From positions 158,268-222,267 of the forward strand of contig NZ_LMQH01000014.1 of NCBI RefSeq assembly GCF_001424105.1: a DNA stretch of 64,000 nt, given 5' to 3'. Under the pieces are notes generated by a model. It saw only the letters and a program-made list of their open reading frames with translations, made no database searches and was not told where the DNA came from. This document shows positions 43,801 to 51,108 of this stretch, one piece after another. The number at the start of each line of letters is the position of its first letter. Positions within the stretch are counted from its first letter, which is position 1. This DNA is from Chryseobacterium sp. Leaf394. GTDB taxonomy: Bacteria; Bacteroidota; Bacteroidia; Flavobacteriales; Weeksellaceae. Made by a program: the position numbers and the translations under genes.

Positions 43801-44075
43801 TTTAATTCTCCCAAAAATCTTGACTTGTCATTCTTCGCCAATACAGATTCATCGATAATAATTCTGTTTTTGGTTTTCACAAAATCCATCGTGTCTTTTG
43901 TGAAAAGATCACGGCTGAGTCTGGTGAAAATTACACTGTCGGTTTTTGCAGCAAGTACGCTGTCGGACTTTATAGAATCTTTGGGGAGGTTGGGGTTTTT
44001 CCACGTGAATATCTGAGCATTACCCGTAAATAATCCCATAATAATGAACACAAAAGTGATATAATAGCTGCGCAA
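40818..44075 (-). CDS. Large outer-membrane beta-barrel protein, TTG start
   Basis: A 1085-residue surface or outer-membrane protein. The signal peptide (RSYYITFVFIIMGLFTGNAQ) depends on a TTG start; an in-frame stop lies two codons upstream and the next ATG at 44039 would cut the signal short. A proximal segment SKDVTILASISDHNLPIQADGY and LISGSEQVFIDGILMKRGENQDYVINYNTGEVTFTS precede many amphipathic strands to the C-terminus (residues ~300-1085), with an acidic DYNGDGVQQLDEFEIAEY calcium-type loop. It is not SprA (too short) but shares the 'GxNQDYxINYxTGxVTF' style. Function unknown. Confidence 0.8.
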   Translation of the reverse strand: MRSYYITFVFIIMGLFTGNAQIFTWKNPNLPKDSIKSDSVLAAKTDSVIFTRLSRDLFTKDTMDFVKTKNRIIIDESVLAKNDKSRFLGELNSKGSIIRGITFGNNQGQSVQSSMDLQISGKLSKDVTILASISDHNLPIQADGYTQTLEEFDKIYMQLNIKDKSILRAGHLDLVDNKNYFAKYQRRSMGLQFQTEFGKENKTFTDISMGVARSEFHRIRFQGVEGNQGPYRLTGKNGEQFITLISGSEQVFIDGILMKRGENQDYVINYNTGEVTFTSFRPIFQQNFITISYNYTNRNYSRYLFTGKVEHKREKMRIGLNWFMENDNKNAPLALNLSKEDEKILADAGNDPNLMYAPSAVQTEYDVNKILYRLVQDPNGNYYQFSTDVNEVLFTLSFTYFGANLGDYKIAQTTNNGRVFEYVGPNMGDYRAVRKLPAPEKSQVYTMNSEFLLKDGKIGADFSLSNYDINLFSSKDSDKNIGYAGRVFGNKTFGKKNWKGTPSFEYQYIDKQFRILDRINDVEFSRDFNLAQEFSNRTQNRFIFSFLNRWNNKSVLNYRLNYLDERDSYKGIKNDLDFGWIKNKFFTKGSLSYLNTNAIMQDTKFIRGGASSEYTGKKGSWTVGGSMEHNEKYYNNTQLMDVTSFSWREVFVQKKIGDSARTRLLTKAYLRDNDSVRDNSLQNINRILGFMAESQLIKNEKTTLTALVHYRKFFNSADLADLSRNNDFVVGNILYNQQLFRNGARLQAFYELGNGQEAQREFQYIKVTDGQGVYKWTDYNGDGVQQLDEFEIAEYSDLAQYIRVYTNSVRYLPSNKNKLQLALFVNPSIVFDSENKFLKRWNFNVSLNSQNSYFKREKVLVLNPFEKSDDQILKNQNILTSVQFNPTEKSGWNGNYRFISNNNLINANFSNEERKQKSHFVNVGYWFNKEFRIDWENSVHELKNSSQLFSTRDYILNNFETKPKATYKFTDAVQAEFSSAYREKQRTDGEELLKAFDITGTVQWERKKTSIRANFSFINNDFTGNSFSIVGNQMLDGLKPGKNQVWSVFIQQSLNSFLQLNLNYEGRNSGERTIHIGSMQVKASF

Positions 44076-44184
44076 CCCCTCTCAGAAATATGATGTAAAA
44101 ATAACTAAAAAAACCGTACAAATGATTTTTAGCATTATTAACAATTATTTAATCTCTTTATTGCGTAATCAGGAATTTTAGCAT

Positions 44185-44192
44185 TAATTTTG
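44185..44192 (+). promoter_or_regulatory. Promoter of the T9SS cargo gene
   Basis: TAATTTTG fits TAnnTTTG; a TTG at 44161-44163 gives a -33-like element 21 bases upstream. The ATG is 43 bases downstream. Confidence 0.6.
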
Positions 44193-44235
44193 CTGAGTAA
44201 ATTATTAATAATTAAATTTTTTAAATAATTAAGTC

Positions 44236-45168
44236 ATGAAAAAAATCTATTCTTTAGCATTAATTGGTTTGGCGAGCTTAGCTTTTGGTCAAATTAGCTT
44301 AACAACGGTTGGAACTGCAGTTACTCAAGATTTTGATGGTATGGGTACTACATTGCCAAGTGGTTTTAGTGCCTATAGAGCGTCTGGATCAGGAACGATT
44401 GGACAATCTTTATCACCAGTAGTTGACAATGGGTCTGCAAATTCTGGAGGAATTTACAGCGTAGGGGCAACATCAAGTACAGATAGAGCATTAGGAAGCC
44501 TTGCATCTGGATCTACTGTTCCTACTTATGGTGCTCAAATATCTAACAATACTGGTGTAACAATCTCTGAATTAGCGATTTCTTTTACTGAAGAGCAATG
44601 GAGAACTGGTAGTAGCGCTACAGCTAATGAAGTTGTTGCATTTTCATACAGTACAAATGCTACAGGTGTTGATGATACGAGTGCAGTATGGACCCCGGTA
44701 ACAAGTGGGGATCTGACAGAGATTTTAACTTCAAGCACTAACGCAGCGGCTGTTAATGGAAATTTGCCAGCTAATCAGCTTGCTAAAAGTTTCTCAATCA
44801 CAGGTTTAAGCGTTGCAAACGGTGGTTCAGTTTGGATCAGATGGGCAGATGAAGATAATTTTGGTTCTGATTGTATGCTTGCTGTCGATAATTTATCTGT
44901 AACAGCTCAAACGGGTAGTCTTGCTGTTTCAGATTTCAAAAAACTTACTCCAAACTTCATCAAAAATACTTTGGTTAAAAACAACGAAATCGTTTTCGGT
45001 TCTGATGTGAAAGATATCAAAGTATACACTTTATCCGGAGCTATCGTTAAAACTGGTTCAGTGAAAAACGGATCTACTTTAAACGTTGCTGAATTGGCTA
45101 AAGGAAACTATATCGTAACAGGTATCGTAAACAACGAGCCGGTTTCTCAGAAAATCCTGAAAGACTAG
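44236..45168 (+). CDS. Secreted protein with type IX C-terminal sorting domain
   Basis: A 310-residue exported protein. A signal peptide (KIYSLALIGLASLAFGQ) precedes a Ser/Thr/Gly-rich beta region (residues ~20-235) with GTTLPSGFSAYRASGSG and SVWIRWADEDNFGSDCMLAVDNLSV, resembling lectin or endonuclease-associated beta-sandwich domains. The last ~75 residues (NEIVFGSDVKDIKVYTLSG to GNYIVTGIVNNEPVSQKIL) form a T9SS sorting domain. Probably surface-attached or released. No catalytic motif seen. It stands between the two large barrel genes with opposite orientation. Confidence 0.88.
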   Translation: MKKIYSLALIGLASLAFGQISLTTVGTAVTQDFDGMGTTLPSGFSAYRASGSGTIGQSLSPVVDNGSANSGGIYSVGATSSTDRALGSLASGSTVPTYGAQISNNTGVTISELAISFTEEQWRTGSSATANEVVAFSYSTNATGVDDTSAVWTPVTSGDLTEILTSSTNAAAVNGNLPANQLAKSFSITGLSVANGGSVWIRWADEDNFGSDCMLAVDNLSVTAQTGSLAVSDFKKLTPNFIKNTLVKNNEIVFGSDVKDIKVYTLSGAIVKTGSVKNGSTLNVAELAKGNYIVTGIVNNEPVSQKILKD

Positions 45169-45193
45169 TTTTCACATCAGGATATAAATACAG

Positions 45194-45222
45194 AACAGCT
45201 GCAGAAATGCAGCTGTTTTTTG
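45194..45222 (+). terminator. Terminator after the T9SS cargo gene
   Basis: Perfect 10-base stem AACAGCTGCA / TGCAGCTGTT followed by a run of T. Confidence 0.9.
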
Positions 45223-45272
45223 TGCTTACATATGGCATTCATACAAAATTCAAATGTTTTTTATGAGAAAGT

Positions 45273-45383
45273 TTGTTGCAAGGCTGCATTGAGCTTTCTC
45301 ATGTTCCGGCAAGCGTGTTACTAGGGTGCGACAGCCTTGTAAGGTTTCCGGCAAAGCTGTTGCAGGGGTGCGGGAACCTTTCT
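45273..45383. repeat. GC-rich tandem repeat with 42-base period, about 2.6 copies
   Basis: TTCCGGCAA recurs at 45304 and 45346, exactly 42 bases apart, and each is followed by G(C)TGTT...GGGTGCG...CCTT. A partial earlier unit (GTTGCAAGGCTGCATTGAGC) starts near 45273. The second copy can fold: AAGGTTTCC (45341-45349) faces GGGAACCTT (45372-45380). Base composition is much richer in G and C than the surroundings. No coding frame supported. Confidence 0.65.
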
Positions 45384-45492
45384 GGAAGGGTGTTTCTTAA
45401 TTTTAAGCCTGGTAAGGTGGTTTTTTGAAAACTGTACAGAAACTTATGGGATAAATTCGCGTGAAAATGATCTTATGACTTTTAACTTTCGT
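45384..45492. other. Rest of the intergenic region before the M1-like gene
   Basis: About 110 bases with no gene and no obvious regulatory element. Confidence 0.4.
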
Positions 45493-48309
45493 TTAATACC
45501 AACCCCTCCTCGCAGCATTAATAATTGTTCCAAGATTTAAAATCAAAGTATAACGGATTCTTTTGCCATAATCTTTGAAGCCAGGTTCAAATCCTAAACT
45601 CGACTGTACCGGAAGATATACTTCAAGGAAATCAGGGATCACACGTACTTTCAGACCGCTGTCCCAGATGAATTTTGGATCGAAGTTTTTGTTTTTATAA
45701 ACTCCGGCATCTGCATAAATATGGATCATTTTCCAAACGCTCGTATCTAAATTAAAAGAAGTAATCCATTGGTTGACCGAGCCGGGAATGAATGATTTAA
45801 AACCGCCGTCCGCCAGTATATACTGCTGTGAAAGAAGTCCTTCCGTAGCACTCTGACCTAAAAGATTATAAGAAAATGAATAATCTGAAACCCTTGAAAT
45901 TCCGTAATTGAATGTATTGTTTCTGGTTTCATTTCTCACAAAATATCCCGCAAAAAGCCTCAGACTCAGTTTCTGTCTCGGGGCAAATTCCCAGCGGTAA
46001 AAAGCTTCGCCGGTAATTTTATTGTAATCTTCCATTCCCTGCGTGCTGATGCTCATGCTTTTCTCATGAATCATCTGGTTGTCGGTGTATCCATAGCCTA
46101 CGCTCCAAAGATTGTATTTATCATAATCTCTGTTGGCAATCATTTTTGCACTCAAATCCCTCTGATAATAGTTGTAAGAGACAGAGAGCCCCCGACTCAC
46201 GGTGCTTCTCGGAGGTTTCTGAAAACTGATTCCCGCAGATGCCGAAGCACGGGAATATGCCAACTCGTAATCGTAATGAAAGTGAGCTGCAGAAACTCCG
46301 AAAGTCAAAGCTCTGATAAAACTTTCAGCAGGTAAAAAAGAGTAGGAGACACCGCCCGTGCCCACCATTTTTCCTGTACCGGTGCTGTAATAAGGTGTGA
46401 GAGAATAAGCGAATTTCTGGTCGAAAAGAGATTCGTTTCTAAAGTTCATCCCAAGAAGAAACTTGTCATAAGCATTGCTGAAACGGACTCTCGGGTTTAA
46501 ATATATTTCATTAAACTCGGGATTTGGAATGTCTTTGATCAGTTTAAACTTAATTTTTTTCGAATTGGCAAAGATTCCTTTTGTGTAAAGATAATTGTCT
46601 CTGTAATTGGGTTCCGGAAAAATATAGCCGTTGTTGAGCGTAATTTTATGAATGTCTTCTGCCGGAATTTCGAAGGTTTTGAGTCTTTCGTTTTTCTGAG
46701 TTTCTACCCAATAGGATCTTTTTGAGCCTTCACGGCTTTCCGTTTCGAGTTTTGCGGGTATGTTTTCGGAAGTGTTTTTTACAATTCTTATTTCGACAGC
46801 ATCATTTTTCGTCCTGAAATTTTTCAGTCTGAAGTTGTCACGGTTTTTCTGCTTCAAAAAATCACTGAAGTACTCTGAAGATTTTTCCTGTTCAGCAAGT
46901 TCTTTCAGAAAAACTTCCGGATTGACCTGCGTGTCGGTATTTTTGGAAATATAATTTTTAACCAGATTATTAAACTGATTTTCTCCCATTTTATCTGCAG
47001 TATAGCTGAAAAGACTTCCCGTTTCAAAGTTGGAAATCGCCATATCGTTAAAGTTGCTCAGCTCCGAAAACCTTTCACCGATCTTCTGATCAAGGTTCTG
47101 CGTCATGATGTACTGATACGCCAATCCGTAGCGATCCAAAAGTTTGACTTCTGAAGCATGGAAAAACTTCACAGGCTTTATTCCTAACACCTTTGTTTCG
47201 GTAAGATTTCCCAGGAGTTTCGCATCACGGTAAAATTTCTTTAAATACTGAATTTCCAGATAGGATTTCAGTCCGTTTTTAAACCAGTGGTGATTCTGTT
47301 TATCGGCAATAATTTTTTCATCTAAAACTTTCTTTGAAATAATTCCAAAGTAATCCTGATCCACCTTTTCCGCATCTGTAAAAAGTTTAAAATTAAATTT
47401 CCAGAAGTTGATGTCATTGTTTCCAAAGAAGTCTTCCTTCGCTCTGAATTTTTCAGATATAAAAAGATGCTCAGGAATAGAACCAATACGGTCTTCAATA
47501 AACTTCAGATGCAGAGGAAGAAAAAACTCAAGATTTTCCTTTTCCTGATCACTGATATTGTAACCGAGTTTAATTTCTGTTTTAAAACTCTCAGAATTTA
47601 CATTAATAACCGGAAATTTTTCTTTTGATATAATAAATTCCGGATCAGAATCAAGATAACCTTCAAATAAATTATCAGCAGTCTGATCAAGGTTTCCCTG
47701 TGCCTGAAATTCTGCAGGAAGGCTCAAATAAATCTTCCAGAACGTATTGAAACTGACAGATTCTTCGATGTCCAGATAATGTCGGTTCAGATGATTATCC
47801 TTGTCAAAATGATCGGGAACGATGAAGAAATATTTCAGGGAAGTATTGATATCTGAAGTTCCGTAACCTGTAAATTTTTTATCAGGCAGCTGAAGTTTAT
47901 ATTTTAAATTTAAAACAACCGATTCTCCAACTTTCAGGGGAGTTGCAAGCGGTAAATAGAGATTTTCTGTTTCTTTTTTATCCGTTAAAAAATTCTGTTT
48001 GTCTGAGGTAATGTTTATTTCGAGCAATTTCCCCAGTTCATCCTGTTTGGCAAAGTGAAGTCTGTTGTTCCGGTCTTCCAGTTTTCTGTAAACTAAAGGC
48101 GTTTTGCGGTTGTTGTAAGCAGCAATCCAGTTGAGAAGTTTCAGGCTGTCAATATCTTTTGGGGAGTTGTTATGGTAGATAATTCTTTGCTCAACGTCCA
48201 GTGTTTTTCGGTCTGAGGACAGCTTAGCATTAATAAAAATACTGTCTTTCTGTGCAGAAATCTGTACAAACCCTAAAAACGAAATAATAACGGTGCTGAA
48301 TTTTTTCAA
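45493..48309 (-). CDS. M1-peptidase-like protein fused to an outer-membrane barrel, TTG start
   Basis: A 938-residue envelope protein. The signal KKFSTVIISFLGFVQISAQ starts at TTG; no upstream in-frame ATG exists near, and a -7 element 18-25 bases upstream would start the message just before it. The N-terminal half resembles M1 aminopeptidase folds (beta domain, then helical region). The expected zinc site is gone: HHWFKNGLKSYLE stands where family members show HxW...NEGxASYxE, and no HExxH occurs anywhere. The C-terminal ~340 residues are amphipathic strands of a barrel ending in a tyrosine. Probably a non-catalytic surface protein. Confidence 0.82.
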   Translation of the reverse strand: MKKFSTVIISFLGFVQISAQKDSIFINAKLSSDRKTLDVEQRIIYHNNSPKDIDSLKLLNWIAAYNNRKTPLVYRKLEDRNNRLHFAKQDELGKLLEINITSDKQNFLTDKKETENLYLPLATPLKVGESVVLNLKYKLQLPDKKFTGYGTSDINTSLKYFFIVPDHFDKDNHLNRHYLDIEESVSFNTFWKIYLSLPAEFQAQGNLDQTADNLFEGYLDSDPEFIISKEKFPVINVNSESFKTEIKLGYNISDQEKENLEFFLPLHLKFIEDRIGSIPEHLFISEKFRAKEDFFGNNDINFWKFNFKLFTDAEKVDQDYFGIISKKVLDEKIIADKQNHHWFKNGLKSYLEIQYLKKFYRDAKLLGNLTETKVLGIKPVKFFHASEVKLLDRYGLAYQYIMTQNLDQKIGERFSELSNFNDMAISNFETGSLFSYTADKMGENQFNNLVKNYISKNTDTQVNPEVFLKELAEQEKSSEYFSDFLKQKNRDNFRLKNFRTKNDAVEIRIVKNTSENIPAKLETESREGSKRSYWVETQKNERLKTFEIPAEDIHKITLNNGYIFPEPNYRDNYLYTKGIFANSKKIKFKLIKDIPNPEFNEIYLNPRVRFSNAYDKFLLGMNFRNESLFDQKFAYSLTPYYSTGTGKMVGTGGVSYSFLPAESFIRALTFGVSAAHFHYDYELAYSRASASAGISFQKPPRSTVSRGLSVSYNYYQRDLSAKMIANRDYDKYNLWSVGYGYTDNQMIHEKSMSISTQGMEDYNKITGEAFYRWEFAPRQKLSLRLFAGYFVRNETRNNTFNYGISRVSDYSFSYNLLGQSATEGLLSQQYILADGGFKSFIPGSVNQWITSFNLDTSVWKMIHIYADAGVYKNKNFDPKFIWDSGLKVRVIPDFLEVYLPVQSSLGFEPGFKDYGKRIRYTLILNLGTIINAARRGWY

Positions 48310-48326
48310 AATGGCTGATAAAGCAT

Positions 48327-48334
48327 CAAATATA
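48327..48334 (-). promoter_or_regulatory. Promoter -7 element for the M1-like barrel gene
   Basis: Minus strand TATATTTG fits TAnnTTTG, 18 bases upstream of the TTG start. The leader would be only about a dozen bases. Confidence 0.55.
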
Positions 48335-48467
48335 ATGTATTTTAGATATAAATTCAGTGATTAAAAAGCATATTTAAAATTTATTTTAAACTTTAAAGGA
48401 ACTGTTATCTATGAGTAACAGTCAATTTTGCTTAGTTGAAAAGTTTCTTTTTTACAAGTGCAATTTG

Positions 48468-48560
48468 ATATCGCCCCTGCAGGGCTTTTTGGGAATTGAT
48501 AGATACGAAAAACACAGGGCTTTACCCTGTGCTATTGATTCCGCTCCTTTGAAGCTAATG
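48468..48560. repeat. Intergenic repeat element with two hairpins
   Basis: GCCCCTGCAGGGC forms one hairpin and ACAGGGCTTTACCCTGT a second one, separated by GGGAATTGATAGATACG. A CTATTGATTCCGCTCCTTTGAAG tail follows. I recall this element as a widespread dispersed repeat in flavobacterial chromosomes (not searched). Confidence 0.6.
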
Positions 48561-48575
48561 ATATACAATGTATTT

Positions 48576-49934
48576 CTACAAAGATTTTTGATACGCTTCC
48601 CAGCCTTCGTTTTTATAGGTAAGAGCAGCTTCTTCAGGATTTTCAGATTTGTAAATTCCTCTTCCTACGATGATGAAATCGGTGTGAAGGGTTTTGAATA
48701 CGTGCTCCGGCGTGTTGTACTGCTGTCCTTTTCCGTCCCCTGAGTCTGCTAAATTCACTCCGGGAGTGAAAAGCAACATTTCGTCCGGCAACTGATTTTG
48801 AGAAACACCACCAATCACGTTGGGATGTGAAGCTGCCACTTTTAGAGCTTCTTCACGGTATGCGCTTGTTGTTAAAGTTCCTTTGGAAGACATTCCAACG
48901 ATGGCGACAACACCTACATTTTTAAAACAGTCCAGAGATTCATAACCTCCGATAACCTGAGAAGTTACAAAATCTGCCCAGTCAGTAATTTTGAAGACAC
49001 CGCTTGTAAACTGAAGTTCCTGCGTGTTTCCGATGTCTGCAAATTTGCGGTCTTCCATTAGGAGAAAACGGTGTTTTTGAGCCAAAGCTTTTAATGGAAC
49101 AATGGTTTTTTCGTAATCGAAATCTGAAATAATGTCGATGTGTGTTTTCAAAGCAATAATGTGTGGGCCCACTTTTTCTGCAAGTGCTAAAAGTTCGTCA
49201 GTGGTCATTACATCAGCAGAGGCGATAAGATTTGATTCTTTAGCCAAAGCTGTTTCCAGTAATTTTTTGGATACAGAATGCTGTGCATTCTCAAATTTTT
49301 CCTGATAGGAAAGTCGTTTTTTTTCATCAAACTGAATATGATTTCCTTTTAAAAAATCCTGAATTCTTTTCACTTCATCATCAGAAAGTTCGCCTTCTTC
49401 CTGAAGAATAGTACAAACTTCTGAAATATTGAAAAGCGTGTGAACTTTAAATCCTTTGCTTTCCAAAAGTTGTTTTCCACCTTGCTCGCGGTCCAGAACA
49501 ACAACAATGTCAGCTACTTTCAGGTCTTCATTTTCTACTTCTGCAATGGTTTCGATCAAAGATTTTCCGGATGTGATCACATCTTCCACCAAAAGACAGT
49601 TTTGACCTTTCTGGTAAATACCTTCGATCAGTTTTTTGGTTCCGTAATTTTTCGCCTCTTTTCTTTTAATAATTAATGGAATATAACTTTCAAGAGACAT
49701 CGCCGTCGCCATCGGAAGTGCAGCGTAAGGAACACCACAAATCAGATCAAAATTATCCAGCGGAAGCATTTCCAAAAGATAATTGGCGAGGTTTTTAAGG
49801 ATTTTCGGGTCTGAAGCCAAAGGTCTTAAATCTACATAAAACGGACTTTCAATCCCGCTTTTTAATGTAAATCTTCCGAATTTGATGATTCCCAGCTTAT
49901 AGCATTCTAAAAAGAATTCTTTCTTACTTTCCAT
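48576..49934 (-). CDS. pyrEF: Bifunctional orotate phosphoribosyltransferase / OMP decarboxylase
   Basis: A 452-residue fusion catalysing the last two steps of UMP synthesis. The N-terminal OPRT (residues ~1-195) has GVPYAALPMATAMSLESYIPLIIKRKEAKNYGTKKLIEG and the PRPP loop LLVEDVITSGKSL. The C-terminal decarboxylase (~215-452) has IALKTHIDIISDF and LMEDRKFADIGNT with the Asp-Lys catalytic network, then GVSQ and IIVGRGIY. OPRT-first order and both motif sets match eukaryotic UMP synthase rather than the usual separate bacterial PyrE and PyrF. A -7 element is 21 bases upstream. Confidence 0.93.
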   Translation of the reverse strand: MESKKEFFLECYKLGIIKFGRFTLKSGIESPFYVDLRPLASDPKILKNLANYLLEMLPLDNFDLICGVPYAALPMATAMSLESYIPLIIKRKEAKNYGTKKLIEGIYQKGQNCLLVEDVITSGKSLIETIAEVENEDLKVADIVVVLDREQGGKQLLESKGFKVHTLFNISEVCTILQEEGELSDDEVKRIQDFLKGNHIQFDEKKRLSYQEKFENAQHSVSKKLLETALAKESNLIASADVMTTDELLALAEKVGPHIIALKTHIDIISDFDYEKTIVPLKALAQKHRFLLMEDRKFADIGNTQELQFTSGVFKITDWADFVTSQVIGGYESLDCFKNVGVVAIVGMSSKGTLTTSAYREEALKVAASHPNVIGGVSQNQLPDEMLLFTPGVNLADSGDGKGQQYNTPEHVFKTLHTDFIIVGRGIYKSENPEEAALTYKNEGWEAYQKSL

Positions 49935-49954
49935 TAATTTTCTATTAGATTCTG

Positions 49955-49962
49955 CAAATTTA
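49955..49962 (-). promoter_or_regulatory. Promoter -7 element for pyrEF
   Basis: Minus strand TAAATTTG, 20 bases upstream of the ATG at 49934. Confidence 0.55.
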
Positions 49963-50024
49963 AGAATTTGAATTTTAAATGACGACCCGCTAAGGAGTTT
50001 CGCGAGGATTTATTTTAAAATTAA

Positions 50025-50057
50025 AAAGTCATTTCCTTTTTTAGAGAAAATGACTTT
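50025..50057 (-). terminator. Terminator after the DUF1232 gene
   Basis: Stem AAAGTCATTT / AAATGACTTT with T-rich loop, just downstream of the DUF1232 stop on the minus strand. Confidence 0.7.
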
Positions 50058-50066
50058 CCTGAGGTA

Positions 50067-50408
50067 TTATTTTACGATCTCAGCGTCGATAATTGTGGTT
50101 TCGCCAAGTCTTCTTTCGGCTTCCCAGATCAGAAATTTATCTACTTCACGTATCAGTTTAGGAATGGCAAGCGACAGAATCGCCAGATCATCCATCACAC
50201 CCACTACGGGAAAGATAAAATCAGGAATTAAATCTATGGGAGAAATCACGTAGAGTAAACCAAGCATCGGCAAGATTACGTCAATTGATCTCATCGGATA
50301 CATTCCCTTTCTCCAGAATTTTACCATACGGAAAATGTCCGGAATCTTTTTGATAAAGCCTTTGTGGCGAATTGCTTCTTTAGCAAGATGAAGTTTAGAA
50401 TATTTCAT
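50067..50408 (-). CDS. YkvA/DUF1232 family protein
   Basis: A 113-residue protein. LPMLGLLYVISPIDLIPDFIFPVVGVMDDLAILSLAI (residues ~48-85) is the DUF1232 signature with its proline- and aspartate-rich core. One or two hydrophobic helices suggest membrane association. Function unknown. Followed by its own terminator. Confidence 0.9.
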   Translation of the reverse strand: MKYSKLHLAKEAIRHKGFIKKIPDIFRMVKFWRKGMYPMRSIDVILPMLGLLYVISPIDLIPDFIFPVVGVMDDLAILSLAIPKLIREVDKFLIWEAERRLGETTIIDAEIVK

Positions 50409-50551
50409 TTTGTGTTTGTTTTTATTTCAACACTTTTATAATTCACAAATTCTGTACCAGCAAATAATAAAAAGTGTTAAGATATAATTCGGAGTCTAAA
50501 ATACACATTATTAGATATTAAAAAACTTTTTTCAACGGAAAATTATCAAAT

Positions 50552-51091
50552 CTATTTAACAATATTGTCGATGAACTGATGTACTGTTTCGGCATCCCAA
50601 TCTGTAGCAGCATCTTCCTTGATAATAATTCTTCCCGTTTTGTCCAGCAAAAATGTTGTAGGGAACGCTTTTGGAAGCAGTTTTTCGGAAATCGGGCTTT
50701 GCGCAATATAAACAGGAACGGTATAGTTGTTTTCTTTTAAAAATTTTCTGACCGCATCTTCCTGATCATTCATGGCAATCAACACAAAATCCACATGGCC
50801 TTTTCTGCCGTCATACAGTTTCTGAATAGATGGCCATTCTTTACGGCACGGTGGGCACCAGGTTCCCCAAAAATTCAGAAACATCGGTCTGTCTTTGAAG
50901 TTTTTAAGATTGGTACTTGCCACATTAATTCCTTTCAGTTCCACATCATAATCTTCGGGAGCGATGTGTACAGCTTTTTCAATCGCAGCCACCGGAAAAA
51001 ACGCGTCTTTCAGTTTTAGCTGAAGGCCGGGAATAAAAAAGATACAACCCAGAACTACCAGAATGACGATATAGATAATATTTTTTTTCAT
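50552..51091 (-). CDS. TlpA/ResA-like thioredoxin
   Basis: A 179-residue protein with an N-terminal signal or anchor (IIYIVILVVLGCIFFIPGL) and a thioredoxin fold. FLNFWGTWCPPCRKEWPS carries the redox pair CPPC near residue 80 and KAFPTTFLLDKTG the cis-proline. It is likely a periplasmic thiol-disulfide reductase. The next gene upstream is another thioredoxin-like gene, 17 bases away. Confidence 0.92.
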   Translation of the reverse strand: MKKNIIYIVILVVLGCIFFIPGLQLKLKDAFFPVAAIEKAVHIAPEDYDVELKGINVASTNLKNFKDRPMFLNFWGTWCPPCRKEWPSIQKLYDGRKGHVDFVLIAMNDQEDAVRKFLKENNYTVPVYIAQSPISEKLLPKAFPTTFLLDKTGRIIIKEDAATDWDAETVHQFIDNIVK

Positions 51092-51108
51092 ATTTATTTT
51101 TCTCTAAA

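Noticed and set aside
48411..48743. Plus-strand open frame of 110 codons over the pyrEF 3' end
   Set aside because: It covers a dispersed repeat and the antisense of the OMP decarboxylase domain, with no recognisable protein features.
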